Shown in pieces: positions 1 through 10,030 of a DNA stretch of 20,776 nucleotides (positions within the stretch are counted from its first letter, which is position 1; the number at the start of each line of letters is the position of its first letter). Origin of the DNA: Chara braunii (lineage: Eukaryota > Streptophyta > Charophyceae > Charales > Characeae); assembly GCA_003427395.1 (NCBI GenBank), contig BFEA01000072.1, forward strand, positions 3,589,451 to 3,610,226, in the 5' to 3' direction. Below the pieces are notes generated by a model that was not told the origin of the DNA, ran no database searches, and saw only the letters and a list, made by a program, of their open reading frames with translations. A program made the position numbers and the translations under genes.

Positions 1-690
1 GGCACAAGTTTGTGTGATTGAACCTGCATGTTTATTGTGGTCCTTTTGTACTCAAAAGTAGAAGCTCACTGGAAGATTGTACAGAACCCGCTTGAACAAC
101 CCCTCACTCATTTGACCCCTCGCAAGTTTCCGACTTTCCTCATTTAGGCTTTCCTGTTAGCCAGGACAGTTCTCTGTGAGCATTGCAAGATATTTGGCTC
201 CTGCAGTTTCGTCCCTGTTTTTGTTTGTCTGGTGTCGTCTTTGCTTTGCTGTCATCTTTTTGTACGCGTTTGCCACATCCTGTTCCCCTATGCCCTTTTA
301 AATGTCAGGCTCCTTGCTAGAGCCTCATGTTCCAGCAGCCACCCAAGGTGGGGCCCGATAGCTCCGTATTGTAGATATTTGTTTTGTCTGGGCCTACATA
401 CCTACCAGCAAACTTCTTTCTTCCCTTACGGTCACATATTCCACCTTGAGCAGACTCTATCCTGTTCAGGACATAGGTCAGCACTGTATTTCTTCCTTGT
501 AGGTCTTGTGTTTGATTGAGTTCGTCGCAGTTGCTTTTTGTTTCATACGGCTGCTCCATGCGTAGGGGTCAGTGCATAGTGTTCTTGTTCGTTGGAGGCT
601 TTGCCTTTAGTGATAAAAAATCCCATTGGATTTTTCTCTAACAGGCTTGTTATCGAGTCTGTTGGTCAGAGCTCGCCTCCTGCAAAAGCG

Positions 691-936
691 TAGGTGCTAT
701 TCTGTGTTTTTCATCATATGGCAATCAGAGACACCCTTCTTGTTCTCATGCCTTGCATATCCTCAGCCTCTCTCTGCGGGAAGCAAGTATGGCAACTGAT
801 GAGGGATGTAGAGTAGGTGCTATCATGTGATTTTTGATGATGATGAGCAGAGACACCCTCCTTGCCCGGATGTTTTCCGTGTCCTCTGGCAAATTGTACG
901 ACAAAAACTGAGGGATGAAGGATCTTCCGACATGAA
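691..936. repeat. Diverged tandem duplication, unit about 123 bp
   Basis: The decamer taggtgctat recurs at 691 and 814. The sequence after each copy follows the same order: a T-rich stretch, cagagacaccct, cttg, a tcctc block and then a gagggatg near the end. The two units are clearly related but carry many substitutions and small indels, so this is an old duplication. No coding function is apparent. Confidence 0.6.
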
Positions 937-2461
937 GCGTCCGCTCTTCGAGCTGTGCACGGAGCTGCATCCCAGTGGGCTGAACAATGGTGGTGATGTT
1001 CGCTTGGATCCAGGTGTACACTGTACAGAGTATAGATAAAATTGTGCAGTGTGTTACGATCCTGGCTATCTTGAAGTGCAACCACTCAAAGAAAGACAAT
1101 GCCGTTCGATTGCAACTGAAATGAATGAACTTAGAAAGAGAAATGAAGGGAACTCTTGCCTGCACCGATGATATACTGGGGTATTGCCTCTTCACGCGTT
1201 GGCTTCGAGACCGCGCGGCCTCCCAGGCCTACCCTTACCTCCGCGGATTGGAAGGAACATCATTGCAGACTGATATTCCCCTCCGCAGGCCCGAAACTCA
1301 GACTACTGGATTGGTACCCCTAAGCCTACTGGACCTCCAAAACTCGCTTCGGTCTCAAAAGGGTATATAACTTATTTTGTCTTCCTCTGCGTACCTACCC
1401 GCTACTTGAGTGTTAGACTACTTCTAATCCCTCGCTGCACCTGCTTGACAACACGGCCACAGGCAAGTACAAGGCTTGTGTGCCTTTTTTTTTTAACACA
1501 CAAATACCCTGGCAGGTCACACGCACACCCAAGCAATCATGCAGTCCAGAAAGCGCATCGAAACTCAAAAATCATGCATACGCACGTACTTGGAAACCTC
1601 AGCAGGATACTGGAATCGCAGCGAGTCACTCAGTTCAACGGCAAATCTCAGAAAGAAGAAGATCTTTCAGTCTGCAATTTTGCAGGTTATTACATCACCT
1701 CCCCCCTCAAAAGCGAGGTCCCTTCGAGAAACTAGACTCATCGGAGTCCTTGCAAAGCATCATAGGCCGTGAGTGCAAAGAGTGCTGCTGTCTGTTCATA
1801 AATAGTTAGCGGATTAGTGTATGCAGGTGTCTGTTATGACGTTTCATACACATTAACTGCCCATGGTGCAGTCTTAAGTAGAACTTTCGGAGGTATCCAG
1901 TACAGTTCTTCTAACGGATGATACAGGAAATGAACTTTGTACTGTCTATCCTTCACTTCTTGTTCAACAATTCTGTTAATTGAACTTAATTCCGTGACCA
2001 CCATCAATGTCACAAGGGATCATAGGAAAGGAAGTAGCAGCATTATTTGGAAGTAGATGCATGATTATTAGAAGTAGCATCTACAAAAGCAGCGAAAGTA
2101 GAAGGCGCATGAGTAGGCTTCACAAAAGCTATCTACATCTGCTTACCTTTCTAGTAGTTTCTACGCTTGTGCCATTTCGTGCAGAATTGCATCGCATTCA
2201 TAAAAGTCACTGGGGCTCGCACATGTTGTACAAGAAGGATGGAATGCTCGTTCACATACCATCGAGTACCGTGAAGCATGGTTCCTTCCAAACCGTTCGT
2301 TGGCATTGGGCCTGAAGCCAACCCAAGCCAATGACCGCTTTTAAAAAGGACACTCTTTGATGATGTAATAGTTCAGAGCATGTGTGATGGTGCGATCAGT
2401 GTCAGAGGTGGTCTGCACACCTATGACCGCATGAGAAGAAGTGACAATTGCCAACCTTGGT

Positions 2462-2687
2462 CTTGCAGGGGGTGTGCAGTTCCACCTGCTTCATTTCAAG
2501 GCCTGCCTTAAAAATCCCGCGTGGAGAAAATATTTTAGCAGTTGTACCACAATCAATCGCCACTCGAAAGTGAGTACGGTTAATGAGGAGCTTGAAGTTG
2601 CTTAGCCCACTCCCTCTTTGGCTCTGTTTTGCTCTGAACTAGACTCCCTCGAAATGAAGCAGGTGGAACTGCACACCCCCCTGCAAG
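2462..2687. repeat. Short element with 36-bp inverted ends (foldback or MITE-like)
   Basis: The left arm 2462-2497 (cttgcaggggg ... catttc) and right arm 2651-2687 (gaaatgaagc ... tgcaag) are reverse complements except for one extra base in a C/G run. They enclose 153 bp. Part of the arm (gtggaactgcacac) is repeated directly just outside the right end at 2687-2700. No flanking target-site duplication could be seen, so this could be a non-autonomous DNA transposon, a foldback, or a local inverted duplication. No open frame of note lies inside. Confidence 0.65.
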
Positions 2688-3388
2688 TGGAACTGCACAC
2701 ATTGCCTGAGCTTGGCCGTATGTTCGAAGGGGTAATGGAGGTCTAACCCTTGAGAATTCTCCATAGGGTCTTCGTAAAGGACTTGAGATGGTTCACCCTC
2801 GGAATCGGTATCAGATGGGCCTCAAGGACAGGCTACTGCTTAGCCTTAGGCTCCTTGGAGAGACTCTCATCCAACGTTTCAGCCTCCCTTGCTGTGGAGA
2901 GTGCTGGTATCTGCTCTACAACCCTTGCCTGTTTCATTGTAGGCAAAAACATTGCTGTACGAAATTACCTTTTTTTTCGTAATGCAAGCACACCTTGGCT
3001 TCCTATCTTCTTTCCCATATTGGTTTGCTCGGATGTCTCTTCGTGATGCAGCGGATGCATCCTCCAGACTGGTAGGGATCTTAGCACTCTCGGGAAGGTG
3101 AGCCTGTGTTTTCGTCATTGACCTACGGTGCGGTCCCTTGTTAGTTATGGCAGATTTTTTCACGTCGTTTTGTTTTTCGTATTTTAGATCTTTAGAACCT
3201 AAGGCCGATGTAGAGCAGCCCTCGGCGGGGCCCACCTTTAAAGTGACATCTAGATTAGAGTCATCCGCATAGGATTGGCCCTCAGCCGATACCTGCTAGT
3301 GCACATCAAGGCGGTTGCTGCCTCCATACCGTCGGCGGGAAAAAGGTCTCTTGATGGCAAGTGCACTTGCAAGGTCTATGGGCTTCAG

Positions 3389-3853
3389 TTAGACTACCTC
3401 TCTCGTGAGGGTGCGCCAGTTTGAAAACTGCTGGGTTCCTAGCCGACGAACAGAATCTTTGGGAATCGTACCACGCCCAAAACCTAAACTCGTAGTGTTG
3501 TTCATCTCAAGGTCAGGAGTGGTAAAGAGCCTTGCAAATTCTAGCTCCAAGGCCTTCATGTTGTCCATCCACTGCTTAACTCTCATGTCATAGATCTTTT
3601 GTCTAGCCTCCAGGGGAACATGTAGATCCTCATACTGTTTGATCAGAAGTTGTTCAAGTGCAGTCACAGGAGTAGTTTTTTTTTTTTTTTTTTGCGATTT
3701 CGGGCTTTGGGGGGTCGAAGCTGGCTCGCGGAACCCTGCGCCGCCAAAAAAAAATAATTTCGGGTACCTACCGGGTGCTGGGAGCAGTTTGAAATCAGGC
3801 GATTTCTGGCCATTGATCTTGAAGATCGACAGCAAGAAATCGCCTGATTTCAA
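3389..3853 (-). pseudogene. Open fragment of unknown protein, probably repeat-derived
   Basis: A 154-codon open frame on the minus strand whose second half (roughly residues 60-150) looks like real protein: charged, helical and not simple repeat, with segments such as ALEQLLIKQYEDL, RQKIYDMRVKQWMDNMKALE and RTLTREVV. Its first half comes from the hairpin at 3785-3857 and from a T-run at about 3678-3694 that reads as a lysine run, so the start is probably not native. A helical segment of this kind could come from a retroelement Gag-like or uncharacterised protein, but I do not recognise the family. It is most likely a relic within repeat sequence rather than a functional gene. Confidence 0.3.
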
Positions 3854-3857
3854 ACTG
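3785..3857. repeat. Perfect 23-bp inverted repeat forming a long hairpin
   Basis: Arm 3785-3807 (cagtttgaaatcaggcgatt plus tct) is the exact reverse complement of 3835-3857. The 27-nt loop holds a second small palindrome, gatctt-g-aagatc. It lies in a GC-rich stretch where motifs like gcgatttcg recur in both orientations up to about 3920, suggesting the junction of two inverted copies of one repeat. Confidence 0.75.
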
Positions 3858-4078
3858 TTTCCCTGCGTGATTTCGCGTGCGGGCAGATCCCGAATGCCCC
3901 CGCGAAATCGAGCGGGCGAAGTGTGCTTCGACTCGCTCGTCGGCCCCGCTGTTCCGTGCCATCGTGCCCTGCCGCCGTGCCCTTCCGCAGCCCGCCATCG
4001 CCTTCCCGCAGCCCGCCATCGCCTTCCCGCAGCCCGCGAGGTAAGTCATCCTTTTCTTCTTCTTCTTCTTGGTTGTCG

Positions 4079-4080
<2 letters not shown>

Positions 4081-4162
<82 letters not shown>
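4081..4162. repeat. Compound microsatellite (GT)25(GA)16
   Basis: Uninterrupted GT dinucleotides 4081-4130 pass directly into GA dinucleotides 4131-4162. The reverse complement of the intron-2 tract at 17576-17667 has the same TG-then-AG order. Confidence 0.95.
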
Positions 4163-4165
<3 letters not shown>

Positions 4166-4202
4166 CTGAGCAATCAAACTGAGTCAGTTTTAAGAATGGT
4201 CA

Positions 4203-4374
4203 GCAGAGGAATTGTGTTTCTGTGCGTGTTGTGTGTGTGCTGTCACTGGTGTGTGCATATTGTGTGTGTGCTGTGTGTGCTGCGTTGATGCTGCATGAGT
4301 GCTGTGTATGATGTGAGTGCTGTGTGGATGCTGCGTGAGTGCTGTGTATGCTGTGCGAGTGCTGTGTGTGCTGC
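4203..4374. repeat. Degenerate minisatellite rich in gtgctgtgtg
   Basis: Imperfect units such as gagtgctgtgtatg and gctgtgtgtgctg fill this stretch right after the GT/GA microsatellite. It gives long low-complexity open frames (Thr/His/Gln-rich on the minus strand) that are artefacts of the repeat. Confidence 0.75.
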
Positions 4375-4560
4375 ATCCCTCCTCACCCCCTCCTAACCCC
4401 ACCTCCCTCTCCTCCATCTTCCATTCCCCTCTTCGTAACTATAAAACCTGTAAGCGCGTCCGAAAAACTTTCTCTCAACCCTCTGCAAACTTTNACCCCG
4501 GATTCGTGCTCATCTCCCAATGCGCAGAACAACCCCCTGGATCAAAAAAAAAAAAATAAA

Positions 4561-4770
4561 AAAAATTTAGGCTATTTTTCTCACACGACCGGGTGACCCG
4601 GTCGTCGGACCTGCCCGGGCATGACTCCCAGGTGACCGGCCGGTCGTCAGAATCTTCCTAGTTGTAAATCGAATTTGGTTGGCTATTCCGGCATGACTCC
4701 CAGGCAAAAGTTGTTTGTATTATTATTTTACATAACATACTTGTTTTTCAAGATTTTTTTGATTAAAAAA
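4561..4770. repeat. Copy of a dispersed repeat with GC-rich palindromic head
   Basis: Begins after an A-rich stretch (4545-4566). It holds a 10+1+10 palindrome at 4585-4605 (acgaccgggt-g-acccggtcgt), ctgcccggg, ggccgg, then caaaagttgtttg, a tacataacata block and a T-rich gattttttt segment. The same landmarks, in a different arrangement, occur at 16104-16280, suggesting two old copies of one mobile repeat. The class is unknown and the boundaries approximate. Confidence 0.35.
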
Positions 4771-4778
4771 AAAAATTA

Positions 4779-4852
4779 ACGTACTCGTACGCCGGTTTTT
4801 GAGCATGTACGTGTACTCCGGAGGACGTACTCGTACGCCGGTTTTTGAGCAT
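4779..4852. repeat. 28-bp direct repeat, 46-bp period
   Basis: The 28-bp block starting acgtactcgtacgccgg is identical at 4779-4806 and 4825-4852. A shorter related piece (gtacgtgtactccgg) lies between them. This is a small recent tandem duplication. Confidence 0.85.
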
Positions 4853-5636
4853 TACAGGGACGAACCAGAGGCAAAGACGAGAGTTTAAAACAGATTGGCG
4901 GGCAGTCGCTTTGCATTACAGGGTTCATGATGCATAGAATGTTTTGATGAAATGCCCCTTGTCTTCTGTGTCGTTGTTGCTGAAAATGAGTGAAAAGATG
5001 TTTGCCACTCTCGGGTTTTCCTCAGTGCGTGGAATTTCTTTTTCCCCTTGACTTCCTGTTTAGCTGTGGGTTTGTGTGTGTTGGATTGCAGTGCTGCTGA
5101 GCTGCCAAAGAGATGCTCTGATGCGAGAGAGGATAGGCAGTCTTTGTTTGTGTAGTTTTCTGTTCTCTATGCTCGTGTGTGGGAGGTGTGTTTTCCCCAT
5201 TTGCTAGCGAAGGTGGTCATTCAGTAGCTTTTTTTCTTCTGACAGTGGAGAAATTCGCAAACAGTGAGTGAAATGTGTATGAAACTTTTTGACCTGGAGT
5301 GAAGTGAAAGCCATGAAGCCATGAGCTGCTCTGCTCCGATCGTCGGTCTGATTCATCTTGTGAATCGTGTACGAGCCGCTGCAAAATACTTCCTATGGCT
5401 CAGAGCTATCCAATAGATAATGAAATTGAGCAATGGGTGAGGTGGATGTTCTTGTTGGAGTGTTTAGTCTCTTGGTGCTGAAGCAATTTTGCTTTTTTGT
5501 GTGTTGCATTGGCCGGTATCATTGTCCTCTGCCCTCTCTTCCAACACCCCTTCCAATTTCGCATGCCCCCTTAATCCTCTCCTCCCCACGCACGCTGATC
5601 CCCTATGTTTTTTTTGCTGATGTCCGGCCTTCCCAG

Positions 5637-5798
5637 TGATTGCTGTTACAAATGGATTCGAAGCATTGGAAGTACTGAGGGACACTTCAAGATCGATCGA
5701 TCTGGTCCTGAGTGACGTGATCATGCCAGGATTTTCTGGCCTGCAGCTTCTTGCAAAGATAATGCAATATGAGTCGCTCAAGCGTCTACCCGTCGTGA
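5637..5798 (+). CDS. PRR: Pseudo-response regulator, receiver-domain exon (partial)
   Basis: Internal exon: 2 bases completing a codon, 53 full codons, and 1 base of the next. The acceptor is ttcccag|TG and the donor GTGA|GTACGT. It encodes the middle of a receiver domain: IAVTNGFEALEVL, then IDLVLSDVIMP, then GLQLLAKIM and KRLPVV, which follows the plant PRR pattern of a V-[I]-ANG helix, DIVLTEVVMP, LL-KI and IPVIMMSS. The split codon A|TG joins exactly to the exon at 17437 to give VVMMSSYDS. PRRs are nuclear transcriptional repressors of the circadian clock. Codon 26 (GAC, 5714-5716) is aspartate, the canonical phospho-acceptor position, where flowering-plant PRRs carry glutamate. The acidic pair and first strand of the receiver must come from an upstream exon outside the window. 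A type-B response regulator is less likely given the WQHVWRR continuation. Confidence 0.93.
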
Positions 5799-6086
5799 GT
5801 ACGTCTTTCCGAAACCCACCCTTCGTTTTCATGTTCCAATATATTGTCATTTTGTCATGATTTGACCCATTTCACTTTTCTATTACTATTCTGTTGTTGC
5901 TGCATCTGCAGCTGGGGCTCCGACTTTGTGAACGTCTGCATTTTGCTGATGCTTCTGCTGTGTTTGCTGTTGGGGCTTCGGTGGCCCTCAGCTTCGGTAG
6001 TGCTGTTCCGTTTCCTATGTTCTCTTGTTGTGTCTCATCCTACCTGTGGTGCTGCTTGCTCCCTGCTGCTCAGTGTATTTCTGCTC

Positions 6087-6153
6087 CTGCTACTGATGCC
6101 TTGCTACTGATGCCTTGCTACTGATGCCTGCTACTGATGCCTGCTACTGATGC
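6087..6153. repeat. Five tandem copies of a 13-15-bp unit
   Basis: The core tgctactgatgc is repeated five times, with tc-, cct- and ct-type spacers. The surrounding 5900-6080 is also rich in tgctg, so slippage from a simple ancestor is likely. Confidence 0.9.
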
Positions 6154-6328
6154 TGGGTTATCGTGCTGTGGGACCTGGTTTCACACAGAGGCTCACATGA
6201 CAGGTAGGTCCCATTTATTGGGGAATGCCAACGCATGTCCAATCCAACTGAATCAGAATCCAACTGTAAGAAAGAAAAGGAAGGTTGCATGAAAATGATG
6301 GGGGAGTTGACTTGCATTGGGGCAACCG

Positions 6329-6372
6329 TCTATGCGATGTCATCCTACCATGGGATGTCTCCTCGGACTCTT
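6329..6372 (+). repeat. 44-bp inverted repeat, left copy
   Basis: Exactly complementary to 7285-7328, 912 bp away. Read on this strand it falls in a frame giving YAMSSYHGMSPRTL; the inverted copy gives the same peptide on the minus strand, followed by DEL where this copy reads NEV. Homology fades quickly outside the 44 bp. It may be the ends of a transposon, or two opposite copies of a coding fragment. Confidence 0.8.
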
Positions 6373-6511
6373 AACGAGGTTTCTTTTATGGAAGTTGTGC
6401 AGACAGCATCGGGGTAACCGAACCGAAATTGAGAGGAGTCTCAAGAAGGAAGGCAAGCTGACAGTCAGTCCTCCATGTATGGAGCAATCAATGCTGGTCA
6501 GGGGCCCTTTG

Positions 6512-6660
6512 CCAAGACGGAAGGAAGCGTGTGAATCTGAATATGTTGGATTTTCTCCGACTTACGGAGGGGAAAGGAACCTTACTGATGTTCCCCAGCA
6601 TGGAAAAGGAGCCAGGACCATAAGGACGTGTTTTTAGGGAAAAGGAAAAGAAAAGAAAAC
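6512..6660 (+). mobile_element. SINE-like element, plus-strand copy
   Basis: The body from about 6512 (ccaagacgg) to 6633 aligns along its whole length, at roughly 70-75% and with a single-base indel, to the minus-strand insert at 13365-13488. The best conserved part is the 3' end: aggaacc, actgatg, ccccag, atggaaaaggagcc and accataagg. It ends in an A-rich tail (gggaaaaggaaaagaaaaga) up to about 6660. No Pol III A/B boxes were convincing and no target-site duplication was found, so the 5' end is open. Confidence 0.6.
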
Positions 6661-7284
6661 AATGGGCGAGGCGAGGATGGCATCAATATGTTATACAGCA
6701 GACAGCCAAACGGAAGATCTAGAGCTGAACCGTGGTAGTTTTTGTGAAGTTTCACATCTAGAAGACATGGACCAGCGGTTGAAATACGGACCTGAGTTCA
6801 AACTCCACTGGAAGCAGACGAGTAAAATATTACAATTCTGAATTACCTAGGGCCGCTGTCTGGAGGCCATCGCCCTTCAATAATTAAAAAAGAAGAAGAA
6901 AAAGAGACATAACTGAGCACAGGAACAGACAAATATAGTTTAATATACGACATAAAAATGGAGCCAGTCTGTGTTGAAATGACCAGAAAATTGCCAGAGT
7001 GTCAATGACCAGACCAGCTGGGGCACAGAGATGGTGAAGAAGAAGAAAAAAGAACTTGAGGCGAGGAGGGTAAGCTACAGGGTGATTCACGAGCTGATTG
7101 TTGTCAGGATGATGCCCACATATGGCTGCCCCTTAAGGTATTAGCACTTCCGATGGGCCTCTGAAAATGGTGCCGCATACATGTGGGCCACATCAGCACA
7201 GCTACCTTGGGCGAACCGGAGTGGGAAGCTCCGCAAAATAGGCTTGGAGGTCGTCGGACTTCTAGTTGTGCTCTGCAGCTCATC

Positions 7285-7328
7285 AAGAGTCCGAGGAGAC
7301 ATCCCATGGTAGGATGACATCGCATAGA
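7285..7328 (-). repeat. 44-bp inverted repeat, right copy
   Basis: Exact reverse complement of 6329-6372. On the minus strand it sits in an open frame running on to about 7104 that reads MSSYHGMSPRTL in one frame and MRCHPTMGCLLGLL in another. I recognise neither. Confidence 0.8.
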
Positions 7329-8457
7329 GACAGTTTCAACTGGATCCCTGGTTGGTCTCTTTGTCATCCCGCTAGGCTCCTGGTCCTGTGGATTTCTGCC
7401 TTCATTAAGAAGGGTCACAGGACAGGAGGGGATATTTCTGCAGGCATCTGTGGTTGGATTATGTACTGTGCTCATACTTTCGTGTTGGATTGTGAAGGCA
7501 AAGAAGCTCTCCATGTGGGGTGGAAGGGGATCACCTTGACACGCTACTTTGCCTGCCCCGGTGAATTACCACAGTGATTCAATCAATCAATTACTGAACT
7601 ATGTTCTTGGTTGGCAGGGAATCATTTGGGATTCTTGTGCACAAAAGCCGCACTTCATTTGGTTTGTCATTGCTTGTGTGACGACTTTCATCCTCACATG
7701 GTTTTCCTCTAGGGACAGCCATAAGGTGTGAGGGTAAGCTGACCACAGTCAGGATATCTCAGTGTGGACAAAGGAAGTAAGCAGATGTTGGGCTTCTTCC
7801 TTATCACCTGAAACGGGTTCGGAATCTGATCCTGCACTTGTGTTAGATGCCTTTGTTGACGATTTGTCGATAGTTGTTGTCATGGTATACATAAGTTGGG
7901 ATTTGTTGTGCAGACGACCGCTCAAAATTTTGACCAACCACTGGAAAAAAAAAAAATAAACCACTGTCTCCTTAATTGCGGTGAAGCCTTTGCTTTGCTC
8001 GCGGACAGAAAGAAAGATGGGAACAAGTGCAACTGTGAATCAGCCTCCTCTGCCAACAAGGTCTTGATGCGAAGATCAATGGAGATTTTTCAATTTTTGT
8101 TTTTTTAGGATGAACTTTGATGAAGTATGAAGGCAAAAGAACTGTTTTTGGTGGTATAGTATACAAGTTGGGGCATCTGTCAAACGTTTCGTAGAGGTGG
8201 TTCACGAGTGCCTTAAATTGTCCTGTGTTTCCTTTGCTCATTGTTCTACAGCCGTTTCATGGTCTTGATGCGAAGATTAACGTTTATTTATAATAGCAAT
8301 CGTCTCATCGGTTCCATGAACTGGTTCTTTTTAGTGATCTTTTTTTGACCAAGCCACTTCTTTTTTTCCATCACACTGTGCGGCTGGTACTCTCCTCATG
8401 ACCCAAAGTCCTTGCCAGGTAGGATGCTGCCATGCCACTCGAGCTTCTGCTGCAGCT

Positions 8458-9060
8458 CTAGAGACGGAACAACATGTTCCGACCTCTACCACCTGCACCA
8501 TCAGATTGGCAGATTCTCTTATTTGGTCCAATTTGTACGTGGTTGGCGTTCTCATGTTTGTGGCTTTCTCTTTTGCAGGTGCAGATGCAGGCGGAACTGT
8601 GGCTGCTCACACTGGTGCTGATATTGTGAAGTGGTTGCAGCTCGTGTAGGTATCTTTGTCTTTCGGCCGGTATAAGTACTTGTTGCATTATAGGAGTTGC
8701 GCCTGTGGCTTGGATCATGACAACACTGGCCCCCCAGTCGAGGAGAGTAGATGGTCCCTCTGCCGCATTTTGGTGATGCCTCTTTGGGTTTCTGTTCAGC
8801 AGCATGCCCTCCTTGCAGCGCAGCTCAGGTTGACGGATTCGCACTATAGGTTGGCGATGCTCTTGCAGCGCAGCTCTCATTTCTAGCAGCATGTCCAGGA
8901 CATCAATCTGAGGGGCGAATAGGTATGCTGCCCCCTCTGGGAGTAGTTGTCCCCCCCCGCCACATGCATTGCCCACTTCTCTCCTTACCGCCTCTCCATT
9001 ACCTCGTTTTTTTCCAGATTTCCCTTGCATGCTTTCGTCCGTTCGCTCTGCCTCTTTCAA
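8458..9060 (-). other. 200-codon open frame of doubtful coding status
   Basis: The longest minus-strand open frame in the big intron that is not low-complexity. It has a basic N-terminus (residues 1-35), a Gly run (about 35-38), a helical LDMLLEMRAALQEHRQ segment (about 55-70) and a Cys/His-containing tail. No family is recognised. A 15-bp direct repeat (cttgcagcgcagctc at about 8812 and 8862) is read in two different frames within it, which argues against selection for one protein. Chance or a decayed fragment is more likely than a gene. Confidence 0.15.
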
Positions 9061-9749
9061 TGTTCTTGTTTAATTAGATCCACCTCGTCGTCGCCATCAC
9101 AGTATTCCTGATCGTTCACTTCCCGCAATGTCTTTATCGCCACACATGTCTTAACGATCGTTAAGTCCGTCTTCCGTTTCTGTATGCTGCATATCAACTT
9201 GTGCAATTTTCCATTCGCCTTCTGAACTCTGCGCCATGTTCAGGGTTCACTGTCGCTTCTTCTTTGCCTATGCATACATGATGGTCATGCGGAGGAGTCT
9301 GCAATTTGAGCAGTTGTGAGCATTATGGCCTCTCTGTGTGTTAAGTAGCTGCAGAGGTGGCAGTCTTTTACCGTAGTGCATTCTCAATTCATCGGTAGGA
9401 ACCAATACCTATGGGTTAGGTGAGCTATGTGCTCTTCTCCAGGTCAGTACTGGATGATGATGGAGCCTCTACTGAGTACGGGGGAACAGTTGGCTCTGAT
9501 TTTGTGAAGTGTCAATGAAGCAAGATATCGGGTAGAGAAAAACCACCGGAACAGCATTCAACATGAAGCAGCAGATATACAACAATACCTTTCTCTGCCT
9601 TGGCACCTCTCCTCCTCTTGTAAGCCATTCCCATTGCGTATTTGCAACTCTTACTAGCCTCTTAGGGAGTAAAAACGCTGGACAAGTCAATATTAACAAA
9701 TAGTGCGAGCAGAAATAAGTTCAAATAACGATATCTCCCCTAGATTCCG

Positions 9750-10030
9750 CTAGCAGGAAGTTCGTAAGAACCTCCTTGATTTTTTTTGAACCACTTAACC
9801 TCTTTCCCCTTTCCATGCCCCGACACGTAGAGCTCCTACTACCAGCAGCATGGTAACAGTCCTAGCAGGAACATAGTAAAACCTCCTTAAGTGGTTTTGC
9901 GCCACTTAAGCACGCGCTTTTCCGTTTCCATGCTTTTGATGTTTAGAGATTCAACTAGCAGGAGGTCAGTGAAATCTCCTTTGATTTTGCACCCCACTTG
10001 AATCACCTGTTCTCTGCCTTTTCCTGTTTT
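9750..10030. repeat. Three degenerate tandem units of about 90-110 bp
   Basis: Units start at 9750, 9862 and 9955, each with ctagcagga. In order they share a gt..agtaa block, cctcctt, a gatttt-type T-rich run, a gcacc/gaaccacttaa block, and ttttcc or ctttcc; the first two also share tttccatgc and a tagag end. They are strongly diverged, so the array is old. Confidence 0.65.

Larger units (their letters stand above)
1..5636 (+). other. Upstream intron (partial) or 5' flank of the PRR gene
   Basis: The first recognisable exon starts at 5637 after a pyrimidine-rich acceptor (ccggccttcccag), so the sequence just before it is intron. The exon carrying the start of the receiver domain (the usual LLVE-DDD-STR segment) was looked for in all frames and not found, so the intron probably extends beyond the window, although a very short exon could be missed. 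Repeats inside are listed separately. In 1-690, 937-2461, 2688-3388 and 4853-5636 I see nothing beyond short chance open frames. There is one ambiguous base (n) at 4494. Confidence 0.6.

Noticed and set aside
829-860. Open frame containing DDDEQRH as the missing DDD segment of the PRR receiver
   Set aside because: The context lacks the LLVE strand and the STR helix, and the sequence belongs to a tandem duplication.
4545-4566. A-rich tract as the tail of a plus-strand retrocopy
   Set aside because: No target duplication or recognisable source sequence could be found upstream.
5237-5260. Possible micro-exon between a cttctgacag acceptor and a gtgagtg donor
   Set aside because: The 18-nt content does not match the missing first half of the receiver, and no partner exon follows before 5637.
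6760-6905. tRNA-derived SINE head (tggaccagcgg as A box, gagttcaaactcc as B box, A-rich tail)
   Set aside because: The boxes are only about 12 bp apart instead of about 30, no cloverleaf forms, and no target duplication was seen.
7942-7970. A-run near repeated accactg as a retro-insert with target duplication
   Set aside because: The first accactg lies directly before the A-run, leaving no element body between the two copies.
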